Positions 18,996 through 27,477 of a stretch of 64,000 nucleotides of DNA are shown here, piece by piece. Source of the stretch: an uncultured Flammeovirgaceae bacterium (GTDB lineage Bacteria > Bacteroidota > Bacteroidia > Cytophagales > Cyclobacteriaceae); assembly GCA_937883755.1 (NCBI GenBank), contig CAKZYA010000005.1:1-64000 (forward strand). The letters are read 5' to 3'. Each line of letters starts with the position of its first letter. The first letter of the stretch is position 1. The notes under the pieces were generated by a model. The model had not been told where the DNA came from. It was given only the letters and a program-made list of their open reading frames with translations, and made no database searches. Position numbers and translations under genes: made by a program.

Positions 18996-20571
18996 AAAAT
19001 TGAAAATTTCAAAATACACTTTCTCCAAACATTTGTCGCAGATACCAATCAATAACAAGGACTTGATTTTTCCCCCTTTGAAAAAGGTGGCCGCCGTGGA
19101 ACGGGCTAGGGGGATTTCTTCGACGTTATCTCAACTGCCTTTAATATGTTGTATACTGATATTAGCTATATTCTCAATCGGCTGCACTAGCCAAGAAGCC
19201 AACGAAACTTCTGAAAGTACACTTGAATTGTCACAACCTAACATTATTGTTTTACTAGCCGATGATTTGGGTTACGGTGATCTGAGTAGCTACGGTAGTC
19301 AGTCTATCGAAACGCCCCATCTGGATTCACTGGCAGCGATGGGAGCGCGATTCACCCAGTTTTACTCCGGCTCGGCAGTATGCTCGCCGTCCCGCGCCTG
19401 TCTGCTCACTGGTAAGTTTCCGCTTCGCTTCGACGTACGCCAGCACTTCCGTGACAGCGTCGATCATTTGCCTACTAGTACTCAAACCCTACCGGAAATG
19501 TTAGGAGAAGCCGGTTACGCCACCGCCCATATCGGTAAGTGGCATTTAGGCGGCCTGCGTCTGTCGGATATTGAGAGAAGACAGCAAGGGCGAGAAGCAA
19601 TTCCTGGGCCCTTGCAGCACGGCTTCGATCATTACCTGACCAATACTGAAGGAGCACCTATCCGTCCCCGACTGATTCAAGAACGTAAACTCTACCGCGA
19701 AGGCGGGAAATACCTGCTACGTAACGATGAGCAAGCTCCAACTATTAATAAGCACTGGACGGAAATCAAAGTAGACGATGCTATTGGTCTGATCGACGGT
19801 TGGCAAGCAGTGGATCAACCCTTCTTCCTAAACCTCTGGTTTGATGTGCCCCACACTCCCTACGAACCGGCTCCCGAGCCGCACTTATCAAAGTATCAGG
19901 CGCTAGGTGCGGAAGGTGATCAGTTATATTTCCGTTCTATGGTTTCTCATCTGGATGCACAGATTGGTCGCTTGATAAGTCATCTGAAAGAAACTGGGCT
20001 GATGGAAAATACTTTCATTGTATTTACTTCCGATAACGGGCCCGCTTATGAGGGCAGTCCGGAGCCATTCAAGGGTGGGAAGACTGACTTACACGAAGGG
20101 GGTATCCGGGTACCTATGTTTGCTGTATGGCCGGGGCACATTCCTGCTAATCAACACCGTTTCCAGCCGATGCATATGGCCGACCTGCTACCCACGATTG
20201 CCAACGTAGCCGAAGTAGATGAAATACCAAACGATTTGGATGGGGTAAATATGCTACCAGTACTAATGAATGAGCAGTCGGTGGTAGAGCGAGGCCCACT
20301 GCTGTGGCAAATGGATCTGTACCGTCACTTCCAAAACCAGGGCCCAAAGCCCACTCCTTATGCTACCTCAGTGGCCCTAGACGGAAAATGGAAATTGCTC
20401 ACTGACAGCCTTCAACCAACCGAATTATTCAACCTTGCTCAAGACCACCGCGAACTCTACAACCTAAAAGGCCAACATCCCGAGGTTGAAGAAAAACTAC
20501 TAAACGCTATTCAGGATTTTCATCAAGCTCCCCGCGAAAGTTGGAAAGCAGTGCCGATTGGGGAGTATTGA
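18982..20571 (+). CDS. sulfatase, S1 family lipoprotein, start uncertain
   Basis: 529 residues as the frame is drawn. Formylglycine Cys134 lies in SAVCSPSRACLLTG, metal Asp94-Asp95 in LADDLGYGD, and GKWHLGG near 180 and FTSDNGPAYEG near 350 complete the active site. The lipobox is FSIGC (Cys68). The first ~45 residues are odd: there is no ATG before the catalytic domain, the frame opens with TTG inside the previous gene, and residues 30-45 are encoded by what looks like an intergenic inverted repeat. A GTG at 19087 or 19096 would give a normal-length lipoprotein signal peptide and may be the true start. This type resembles iduronate/GalNAc-6-type sulfatases only loosely; substrate unknown. 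Confidence 0.9.
   Translation: MINHRKLKISKYTFSKHLSQIPINNKDLIFPPLKKVAAVERARGISSTLSQLPLICCILILAIFSIGCTSQEANETSESTLELSQPNIIVLLADDLGYGDLSSYGSQSIETPHLDSLAAMGARFTQFYSGSAVCSPSRACLLTGKFPLRFDVRQHFRDSVDHLPTSTQTLPEMLGEAGYATAHIGKWHLGGLRLSDIERRQQGREAIPGPLQHGFDHYLTNTEGAPIRPRLIQERKLYREGGKYLLRNDEQAPTINKHWTEIKVDDAIGLIDGWQAVDQPFFLNLWFDVPHTPYEPAPEPHLSKYQALGAEGDQLYFRSMVSHLDAQIGRLISHLKETGLMENTFIVFTSDNGPAYEGSPEPFKGGKTDLHEGGIRVPMFAVWPGHIPANQHRFQPMHMADLLPTIANVAEVDEIPNDLDGVNMLPVLMNEQSVVERGPLLWQMDLYRHFQNQGPKPTPYATSVALDGKWKLLTDSLQPTELFNLAQDHRELYNLKGQHPEVEEKLLNAIQDFHQAPRESWKAVPIGEY
19071..19114. repeat. inverted-repeat element (TCCCCCT ... AGGGGGA) at the sulfatase 5' end
   Basis: TCCCCCT at 19071-19077 faces AGGGGGA at 19108-19114, flanked by T-rich and TTTC sequence. 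C-run/G-run arms of this kind are typical of small intergenic repeats in bacterial genomes. Its position inside the open frame of the sulfatase argues that the real start codon is within or after it. Confidence 0.55.
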
Positions 20572-20649
20572 TTAGAAAAAGCACTTTATGTATACGGGTA
20601 GATTACAATCTATTTAAATCCATTCACAAAATTCTTTTTTCGCTGAAGA

Positions 20650-20931
20650 TTGCAGTTTCTTCCTGAATTTCACTTAGGCGAGAGACTTCTCAGTAAGTTC
20701 ATCTGGTATGCCTATGTTACCATTTTTGCGAAAGGCCAGCATCAGGTGGAGGGAAAACGGCAAACTGTACTTATCGAGCGATTTAATAACACCCTACGAC
20801 AACGATGTGCCTGTTTAGTACGGAAAATATTATCATTTTCTAAAACCTGGGCAAATCTTTACTTGGCAAATAAGTACTTCTTAGTGAACTACAGTCTTGA
20901 AAGGTTGGTAAAAAACTATTCTTATTTTTAG
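20650..20931 (+). pseudogene. IS1-family transposase, C-terminal remnant
   Basis: The translation contains the IS1 transposase C-terminal signature: HQVEGK, then IERFNNTLRQRCACLVRK, then SFSKTWANL and KYFLVNYSLER. The N-terminal zinc-ribbon and most of the DDE domain are missing, and no clean terminal inverted repeats are visible, so it is a dead fragment of an insertion sequence. Only about 75 codons, from around 20704, look homologous; the preceding ~18 codons are probably unrelated. It marks an old insertion between the sulfatase locus and the CotH/DUF4956 cluster. Confidence 0.85.
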
Positions 20932-21250
20932 TATATTATCAAATTTCATTTATACTTAAATATGTTTAAAACATAAATAGTTATAATAAAAGCATATATA
21001 TTTTTTACAAAAAATAAGGTATTCTATACCTTTTGCTTAATTCATAAGAATAATTGCCTCTATCTGGGCAACTACTCCCTGAAGACTATGTCACCGGGCA
21101 TAAGACACGGCGATCTACAGCTTTTTGTAGGTATCATTAACCGTTCGATTGTCCCAATACACTGAAAAGACGAATTTTTATCTTTTTGCCCGAAGGATTA
21201 ACAGAAAACTTGCGTCTAAACAGAAAAATTAGAAGAAATAAAAAAATATC
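20932..21250. other. AT-rich gap between IS1 remnant and CotH gene
   Basis: The first half is extremely A+T-rich. A short stretch near 21071-21140 is GC-richer and may be further insertion-sequence debris, but I cannot assign it. The promoter of the CotH-to-TolC cluster must lie here. No gene is seen. Confidence 0.5.
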
Positions 21251-22672
21251 ATGGGAATGACGATCAAGTTTTCAACTTCATGGATTTCTGCATTATTGGT
21301 AGTGCTTCTATTGACAGGGTGTTCAGAAGATGATACCGTACCAACCACAACAATAGATGACGATACTACGACAGAAGTTGACGATGCTGATTTTGAAGTA
21401 ACAGACTGGGCCACTGAAACGCATAGTGACGATGCCGACCCAAATTTTGAAGAGGTATTTCCGAATGATGAAGTGAAGCGAATAGACATTGTTATTTCAT
21501 CAGATCGTTGGACTACAATGCTAGCCAATTTAACGAGCTTATACAGTTCATCTACCCCCCGAGGTGGTGGTGGCAACTCATTCGCCGATGAGAACCCTGT
21601 TTTTGTTCCAGCAGAAGTTTTTTACGAAGGTAAAGAGTGGTATCGGGTGGGGGTTCGGTTTAAAGGAAACTCAAGTTTGGCCTCCACCTGGCGGTCGGGA
21701 AATATGAAGCTGTCTTTCAAATTAGATTTTGATGAGTTTGAAGACGACTATCCACAAATTGACAATCAGCGCTTTTTTGGATTTAAGCAGTTGAGTCTTA
21801 AAAACAACTATAATGATAGGTCCTTTCTTCGCGAAAAAGTGGCCGGTGATGTTTTTAGAAGTGCTGGGCTGGTCGGCTCGCATACGGCTTTTTATACCGT
21901 TTACGTAGATCACGGTGATGGTCCCATTTACTTTGGATTATATACCCTCGTGGAGGAAGTAGACGATACGGTCATCGATACCCAATTTTCAGATAACCAT
22001 GGGAACCTGTATAAACCGGATGGTGATGGAGCTAGCTTTGCTTCGGGCACATTCAGTGAATCTGTTTTTGTAAAACAAACTAATGAAGAGGTTGCCGACT
22101 GGTCTGATATCCAAAACTTGTTCACCGCTTTACATGCTGACACCAGAACCACGGATGCGACTACCTGGAGGGAGGGCCTGGAAGCAGTATTGGATACGGA
22201 TGTATTCCTAAAGTACCTGGCAGTAAACACGGTAATTCAAAACTGGGATACCTACGGAAGAATGACCCACAACTATTACTTATATAATAATCCGGATGAC
22301 AACTTGCTCACCTGGATTCCCTGGGATAACAATGAAGCACTTCAAAGCGGTAATAGAGAGGGGTCATTACCATTGGATTTCTCAGGACTATCTTCTGCCC
22401 AGTGGCCATTAATTGGGTATTTGTATGCCGATGCAGTATACAAAGCGCAATACGATACTTACGTGGAGGAGGTAATAAACGGAGTGTTTGATGCCGGTAC
22501 AATACAGGCCACCTACACAACCTATGCCGCTCTCATTGAGCCGTATGCTACTACTGAAACCGACGGCTATACATTTTTGAATAGTGGTGCTGAATTCCAA
22601 TCAGCCGTCAATACGCTTAAAACGCACGCGACGCAACGAACTGCAGCAGTGGAAGCCTATTTGAATCAATAG
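21251..22672 (+). CDS. CotH-kinase family lipoprotein
   Basis: 473 residues with lipobox LLTGC (Cys24) and an acidic low-complexity linker (25-65). The CotH domain covers about 75-470: FKGNSSL near 138, LKNNYNDRSFLREKVAGDVFRSAGL near 185 and YFGLYTLVEEVDD near 225. NWDTYGRMTHNYYLYNN near 335 and WIPWDNNEAL near 355 carry the two Asp residues that correspond to the catalytic pair of spore-coat kinase CotH. CotH is an atypical protein kinase that phosphorylates secreted proteins; here the lipid anchor puts it in the envelope. It begins a same-strand cluster with a lamin-tail protein, DUF4956, HlyD and TolC-like genes. Kinase activity is inferred by family only. Confidence 0.9.
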   Translation: MGMTIKFSTSWISALLVVLLLTGCSEDDTVPTTTIDDDTTTEVDDADFEVTDWATETHSDDADPNFEEVFPNDEVKRIDIVISSDRWTTMLANLTSLYSSSTPRGGGGNSFADENPVFVPAEVFYEGKEWYRVGVRFKGNSSLASTWRSGNMKLSFKLDFDEFEDDYPQIDNQRFFGFKQLSLKNNYNDRSFLREKVAGDVFRSAGLVGSHTAFYTVYVDHGDGPIYFGLYTLVEEVDDTVIDTQFSDNHGNLYKPDGDGASFASGTFSESVFVKQTNEEVADWSDIQNLFTALHADTRTTDATTWREGLEAVLDTDVFLKYLAVNTVIQNWDTYGRMTHNYYLYNNPDDNLLTWIPWDNNEALQSGNREGSLPLDFSGLSSAQWPLIGYLYADAVYKAQYDTYVEEVINGVFDAGTIQATYTTYAALIEPYATTETDGYTFLNSGAEFQSAVNTLKTHATQRTAAVEAYLNQ

Positions 22673-22733
22673 CAGGCAGATAGATCTGTTCATGTAACTC
22701 TGTATTGTACTAAAATTAATCAACGTTCATATC

Positions 22734-23987
22734 ATGTTGTTGCGCTTAACATTCAATGATTTTTCATATTTCTTCATTCTTATCTCTTCGTTACTCAGCA
22801 CAGCATGTGGTGATGACGATGAAATCGAGCCGTCAGTAGAAGGTATATTCCTCAATGAGATTTTTGCCTCCGGTGAAGACTGGATCGAGCTATACAATGC
22901 ATCGGAAACCAGTAAAGATATTGGCGGCTATATCATCTCAGATGATGGTAATCAATACAGTCTTCCGGATGGGATCACTATTCCCGCCAAGGGATTCATA
23001 GTGCTACTCTGTAATGATGTAGGAACAGACCTAAATACCAATTTTAAACTCTCGGCAGACGGAGAAATAGTTTCGTTGGAGAATGTTGAGGGCGTACTTA
23101 TTGACGAAGTTGAGTTTCCAAACCTCGACAATGGTCAATCCTACGCTAGGTTTCCCGATGGTTCTGATTCTTGGGAAATTACCGGTGTCACCACGCAAGG
23201 TGAATCCAATGGGGATGACAGTGCGCCCGCTATTAATTCAATATCACGTGAGCCGCTAGTTCCCGCACTTAATGAAGATGTGGTGGTAACTGCTGAGCTG
23301 ATTTCAACAACAGGAGTTGCATTGGTGAAACTATACCATCGTTTTGATGGCGGTTCCTTTTCGGAAGTTGATATGACTTATCAAAGTGGAACATCGTATA
23401 CTGGTACGATTCCAGGAATTGCTAGTGAGGGATTAGTTGAGTATTACGTTGAAGCTATCGGTACTAGCGGCACCTCATCATTCAAACCAGCCACAGCCCC
23501 TAACAACCTGGAAAGGTATTTATTAAATACCGATCCTTTGCCACAATTGGTTATCAATGAATTTATGGCCAGCAACACTTCCTGTTGTCCGGATACCGAT
23601 AGTGGTGAAGATGAGTTTGACGATTGGATAGAAATTTATAATCTCGGTACTACTGCGGTAAACATGGCCGGGATGTATCTCTCTGACAACAAGGATAACC
23701 CCTTTGGTGATCAAATATCCAGTGATGATGCCGATGCGACTACTATTCCGGCCGGAGGTTACCTAGTGCTGTGGGTCGATGGATCTAGCAGTCAGGGCCC
23801 TTTGCACTTAGATTTTGGCTTGAGTGCAGATGGCGAGGATGTAGGTTTGTTCTATATCGATGGCAGAACCATTGATACCTACACTTTTGATGCTCAAAGC
23901 GAAGATGTTTCCTGGGGGCGAACAGCAGACGGAGGCACAACTTGGGGTGCTATGCCAACCCCGACACCAGGTCAATCTAATAACTAA
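22734..23987 (+). CDS. lipoprotein with two lamin-tail (LTD) domains
   Basis: 417 residues with lipobox LSTAC (Cys near 23) and an acidic start. The first LTD domain spans about 30-140 (IFLNEIFASGEDWIELYN, LPDGITIPAKGF). An immunoglobulin-like segment at about 160-260 resembles domains often found between LTDs in secreted Bacteroidota proteins. The second LTD spans about 270-417 (VINEFMASN, DDWIEIYNLG, TTIPAGGYLVLWVDG). LTD domains are beta-sandwiches found in secreted or cell-surface proteins; their ligands are generally unknown. The second LTD carries a CC-P-D-T-D-S-G-E-D-E-F-D-D stretch, a possible metal site. Encoded 61 bp after the CotH gene and 14 bp before the DUF4956 gene. Confidence 0.9.
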   Translation: MLLRLTFNDFSYFFILISSLLSTACGDDDEIEPSVEGIFLNEIFASGEDWIELYNASETSKDIGGYIISDDGNQYSLPDGITIPAKGFIVLLCNDVGTDLNTNFKLSADGEIVSLENVEGVLIDEVEFPNLDNGQSYARFPDGSDSWEITGVTTQGESNGDDSAPAINSISREPLVPALNEDVVVTAELISTTGVALVKLYHRFDGGSFSEVDMTYQSGTSYTGTIPGIASEGLVEYYVEAIGTSGTSSFKPATAPNNLERYLLNTDPLPQLVINEFMASNTSCCPDTDSGEDEFDDWIEIYNLGTTAVNMAGMYLSDNKDNPFGDQISSDDADATTIPAGGYLVLWVDGSSSQGPLHLDFGLSADGEDVGLFYIDGRTIDTYTFDAQSEDVSWGRTADGGTTWGAMPTPTPGQSNN

Positions 23988-24001
23988 CCCGCTAAACCAA
24001 A

Positions 24002-24676
24002 ATGTTCGAGTTATTTCCCGATCAACCGGTCTACGAATACCCACAGCTGATTAACATTACCTATTCTTTTCTGTGGGCGTTTGTGCTGTCTTCTTTGATC
24101 GCGATCACCCATAAACTCACGTTTACCGGTAAATATTATCCGAAAAACTTCTTCCAGTCATTGATCTTGGGAGCATTGGTAACTACGTTGGTTATGATGG
24201 CGATTGGGGATAGTCTGGCACGCGGATTAGGGGTTTTCGGAGCAATGGCCATCATTCGTTTCCGCACCCGCATTAATGACCCCAGAGATGTATTGTTTTT
24301 ATTTGCAGCTTTAAGTACAGGGTTAGCTATTGGTGTTTTTGGCTTCACCATTTCATTTGTGGGATCTATCCTGTTTTGTTTGGCGGCATGGTTGCTACAC
24401 TCTTCCCCTTTCCGAAGTTATACGCATCACAGTCATTTATTCTTTACAGTGCAGGACGCTAACCAAGCGGAAGGGGTTACCAACATCATTCAAAACCATT
24501 GTAATGACGCTCACATCCTTACCATTCAGGTGACCAAAGAAAATGCAACACGGTATCAGTATGCCGTAACATTAAAAAAAAACGTGACAAAGGATAAATT
24601 GATAAATGCTATCAAGGCGATTGAAGGGGTGTCACAGATCAAATTATCGACTAATGAAATCATAGCAAACTATTGA
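24002..24676 (+). CDS. DUF4956 integral membrane protein
   Basis: 224 residues. About four transmembrane segments fill residues 15-145, with the DUF4956 hallmark ARGLGVFGAMAIIRFRTRI followed by DPRDVLFLFAALSTGLAIG near 85-115. The C-terminal ~80 residues form a soluble cytoplasmic or periplasmic domain with a mixed alpha/beta pattern. The molecular function of the family is not established; members are often found beside VTC/polyphosphate-polymerase-like and CotH genes. Here no VTC gene is present; instead it overlaps a HlyD-like gene by four bases, so it may be the inner-membrane part of an export complex. Confidence 0.9.
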   Translation: MFELFPDQPVYEYPQLINITYSFLWAFVLSSLIAITHKLTFTGKYYPKNFFQSLILGALVTTLVMMAIGDSLARGLGVFGAMAIIRFRTRINDPRDVLFLFAALSTGLAIGVFGFTISFVGSILFCLAAWLLHSSPFRSYTHHSHLFFTVQDANQAEGVTNIIQNHCNDAHILTIQVTKENATRYQYAVTLKKNVTKDKLINAIKAIEGVSQIKLSTNEIIANY

Positions 24677-25659
24677 TGAAAAAGGCAAATTGGTTTTACA
24701 TATTAATCGCGCTGATGTTGGTTGCTATGCTGTATATCAGCGGTCGTTTTTTTAAAGGAAGCGGTGAAGCTTCCGTAGGGGTAGCTCAGACTTCAGAATA
24801 CAAAGTAAGAACGGAAAAATCCGCACTGGTGAAGTCGATAAACATTGTCCCCGGAATGCAAGTGAAAGAAGGTCAACTTTTAGTTGAGCTCACCAGTGAT
24901 GTACTGGAAGTAGACATCGCCAAGCTCACCAATCGTATTGCCATCTATAAATCAGAACGTGATGAAAAAGCGAAACTCGCCAATGCAGAAATTTCTTATA
25001 TCAAGGCTCAGAAAGGGATTGAAGTGGAAGAACTAGATGCCGAGATAATGGAATTGGAAAGTGAGATGAAGATGAATGAGGCACTTACCCAAGAATTTAC
25101 TTCTAGCAAGAAAACCAGTAGAGATTCTCCTATGTCGGTTAAAGTCAGATCGCTAAGACAACAAAAACAAAGGCACTTGGAAGCGATGAATATCAAAATT
25201 GAAGATGTAATGCAAGAGAGCAGTACGGAACAACATTTGGTTGAAAATCAAATTTCTCTGCTGGAGAGCGAATTGAAGTTACTGGAAACAGAAAAGAGCA
25301 AGTTAAACAAATACGCCATAGCTTCAGGGGTTGTAAAAAACGTGTACGTGAAGCCCGGTGAGCAAGTAGATTCCTATACGCCCTTGCTCGAGATAAATCC
25401 ATTGCACCCTACCACGGTAGTCGCTTACCTTATCGGAAAGAAAGCCGTGGAGTTGGGTGTTGGAAGGATTGTCAGCGTGTCGTCTTATGACCAACGCAGG
25501 AATTCAGTAGAAGGCACAGTCATTGGCTATGGGTCAGTAAGTGAACTGCCTGACATTTTACAAAAGTCTACCGCCACAAAAGCATTTGGCCAACAAGTTT
25601 TTATAGAGATTCCGGTTGAAAACGCTTTTTTCAATGGCGAAAAAGTATTGATCAGATAA
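24673..25659 (+). CDS. HlyD/MFP-type periplasmic adaptor
   Basis: 328 residues. An N-terminal membrane anchor lies at about 5-21. A split biotinyl-lipoyl-like motif follows (SALVKSINIVPGMQVKEGQLL near 55-75 and its return half GVVKNVYVKPGEQVD near 220-235), with a long coiled-coil hairpin between at about 80-215. The C-terminal part is beta-barrel-like. Adaptors of this kind join an inner-membrane pump to a TolC-type channel. The start codon overlaps the DUF4956 stop (ATGA), and the TolC-like gene begins 5 bp after, strongly suggesting one complex. There is no ABC, MFS or RND pump in the cluster. Confidence 0.88.
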   Translation: MMKKANWFYILIALMLVAMLYISGRFFKGSGEASVGVAQTSEYKVRTEKSALVKSINIVPGMQVKEGQLLVELTSDVLEVDIAKLTNRIAIYKSERDEKAKLANAEISYIKAQKGIEVEELDAEIMELESEMKMNEALTQEFTSSKKTSRDSPMSVKVRSLRQQKQRHLEAMNIKIEDVMQESSTEQHLVENQISLLESELKLLETEKSKLNKYAIASGVVKNVYVKPGEQVDSYTPLLEINPLHPTTVVAYLIGKKAVELGVGRIVSVSSYDQRRNSVEGTVIGYGSVSELPDILQKSTATKAFGQQVFIEIPVENAFFNGEKVLIR

Positions 25660-25663
25660 ATTT

Positions 25664-26884
25664 ATGCGCTCACTTATAGCTTATTTCTTACTTCTGCCTT
25701 CTGTGCTCAGTGCCCAGGTGTCAATGGATGATTTCTTAAGAGCAACCTTGGAGGCACCCGCTATTCAGGTATTTGACCAGCAAGATATTTATCTGGAGTC
25801 AAACCCCTACCGACTTTCTCTGCTTCGCGAATTGGAGTTTCGGACCGAGAGTAATCAAATAGATACCGAGCGCCAGGATTACGCTTTGCGATTGCAACCA
25901 GCGAACCCGTGGGAAGTAAAACGTAATAAAGAATACTTTCAAACCTACCAGGAAGTGTTGCAGCTCGACCGTCAACGTGAACTGAAAAAGCTCTTAAAAA
26001 CCCATTACGAAGCTATCATTGATTGGGCCTATATTAAAGAACAAAAAAAGCTAAAGGAAGAAGAACAAGAGCTGGAGAGAACATTGATAAAAATTCTGGA
26101 AGCTCAACGTTTTTCTGATTTCTTTGATGCTGATGACTACACTCAACTGAAAATTGATCAGGTAGAAAAGATCGTAGCATTAGAAGAATTATATTTCGAG
26201 GAAGAGACTCAGCGCAGCAAAATCGAAGTACTTTATCCACCTGCGCAAAACCAAACGATTTCATGGTCTTTAAGTGAGTTGATTTCTATCGACGAAATCG
26301 AGCAAGTGATCGAGAACTACCATAGTGCTGCTGAATTTGGCGAAGTGGCCTATCGGCAAAAACAAGTGGAGCTTACCCAGTCAGAATGGGCATTAGAAAA
26401 AGCAGACATTAATATAGGTTTTCTGCAAGCACAGTACCAACAATTCCGAATCGAGCAAGATAGAAGTCCGTGGAGTATAGGGATGGGAGTGACCATACCT
26501 ATTTCTAACCCCAATAAAGGTAACATGACCAAACGAAGGCTGGAAATGATAAAAACCGAGGGTAACCTCACCGAAGCAAAGCATGAACAGCAGACCGGAT
26601 TAGCGCTAATGAAAAAGAAAGTAAAAACACTAACTACCCGCTATAACAACCTACAAAATCAATTGGACAGTTTAAACATAGACGCATTAGCATCTAATCT
26701 GCTGGAAATTAAAAGCAGTAATCCAATTACCGCGGTAAGATTAAAGAGTAGCTTAATCAAATCAAGAAGTATTGCGGCCTTTCTACAAAAAGAAATCTAT
26801 CAGGCTTACATCGAGTATTTATGGTATGCAGAAATGTTGCAACCGCAGCCTCTGAAGAACCACCTTAGCCCAGATCTGAATTAG
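25664..26884 (+). CDS. TolC-like outer membrane channel protein
   Basis: 406 residues with a signal peptide (about 1-17, ending SVLSAQ). The rest is mostly amphipathic, heptad-rich helix (about 85-200 and 285-390), with a short beta-rich stretch in each half, as in TolC protomers. GMGVTIPISNP near 272 is a typical outer-membrane efflux protein strand-turn. It is shorter than Escherichia coli TolC. Encoded directly after the adaptor gene, so most likely its outer-membrane partner. It is a divergent member, hence some doubt about the family call. Confidence 0.82.
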   Translation: MRSLIAYFLLLPSVLSAQVSMDDFLRATLEAPAIQVFDQQDIYLESNPYRLSLLRELEFRTESNQIDTERQDYALRLQPANPWEVKRNKEYFQTYQEVLQLDRQRELKKLLKTHYEAIIDWAYIKEQKKLKEEEQELERTLIKILEAQRFSDFFDADDYTQLKIDQVEKIVALEELYFEEETQRSKIEVLYPPAQNQTISWSLSELISIDEIEQVIENYHSAAEFGEVAYRQKQVELTQSEWALEKADINIGFLQAQYQQFRIEQDRSPWSIGMGVTIPISNPNKGNMTKRRLEMIKTEGNLTEAKHEQQTGLALMKKKVKTLTTRYNNLQNQLDSLNIDALASNLLEIKSSNPITAVRLKSSLIKSRSIAAFLQKEIYQAYIEYLWYAEMLQPQPLKNHLSPDLN

Positions 26885-27062
26885 AACAGATCAGAAGGTA
26901 TGATGATTGCTATCTGCACTTACCCGAACGATAACTGCTTCATTATCAGTTTACTACCCTGCCTCAGAAGATGATTTAGAAAATAACTTCAAAAAAGCCC
27001 GATCTGAGCGAAGGATTTTATTGGTTTCAGCATCTAAAGGACGAAAACCAATTACGAAAACA

Positions 27063-27476
27063 ATGTACACATTACAACACACTTTGCTTAGCGCCTTTAT
27101 GCTTATCGCTTCTTTCACGTCGCTCTTCGCTCAATCTCCCGGTGGTAGACGCCCTCCTGGTGGTGGCCCGGAAGAAATGATCAGCCGAGAAAAACAGGCC
27201 CTGTACGAACAAGTAACTGATTTAACCGACGATCAAAAAGCACTGCTCGATGGAATCTACGAAGAATTCGGAACCACCCTGCAAGAGACTTCGGAAGAGT
27301 TACGCCAAAGTAATGATCGAGAAGTACGAAGGGAAAAGATGGAGGCCTTGCGTGAAGAGAAAGACGAACTAGTTGCCGATGCACTCAATGAGGAGCAGTA
27401 TGCTATTTATACCGAATTAACATCCAGAAGAAGAGACAGACGAGGTTCACGCTCCGAAGGCAATCAACCTGATTAG
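27063..27476 (+). CDS. small exported Spy/CpxP-like helical protein
   Basis: 137 residues from the ATG at 27063; the open frame extends 52 codons further up to a TTG, but the signal peptide (LLSAFMLIASFTSLFAQ) begins only here. After the cleavage site a Gly/Pro/Arg-rich stretch (SPGGRRPPGGGP) leads into charged amphipathic helices with an LTDDQKALLDGIYEEF motif near 55 and a LNEEQYAIYTELTSRRR near 110. That is the pattern of Spy/CpxP periplasmic proteins, which act as chaperones or metal/stress sensors. The next gene starts one base after its stop, so the two are coupled. Confidence 0.75.
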   Translation: MYTLQHTLLSAFMLIASFTSLFAQSPGGRRPPGGGPEEMISREKQALYEQVTDLTDDQKALLDGIYEEFGTTLQETSEELRQSNDREVRREKMEALREEKDELVADALNEEQYAIYTELTSRRRDRRGSRSEGNQPD

Positions 27477-27477
27477 C

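Noticed and set aside
21229-21576. Ser/Val-rich minus-strand frame over the CotH gene start
   Set aside because: Shadow of the acidic linker of the CotH lipoprotein.
26907-27062. 52-codon N-terminal extension of the small Spy-like protein
   Set aside because: Begins with TTG and lacks a signal peptide, whereas the ATG at 27063 gives a perfect one.
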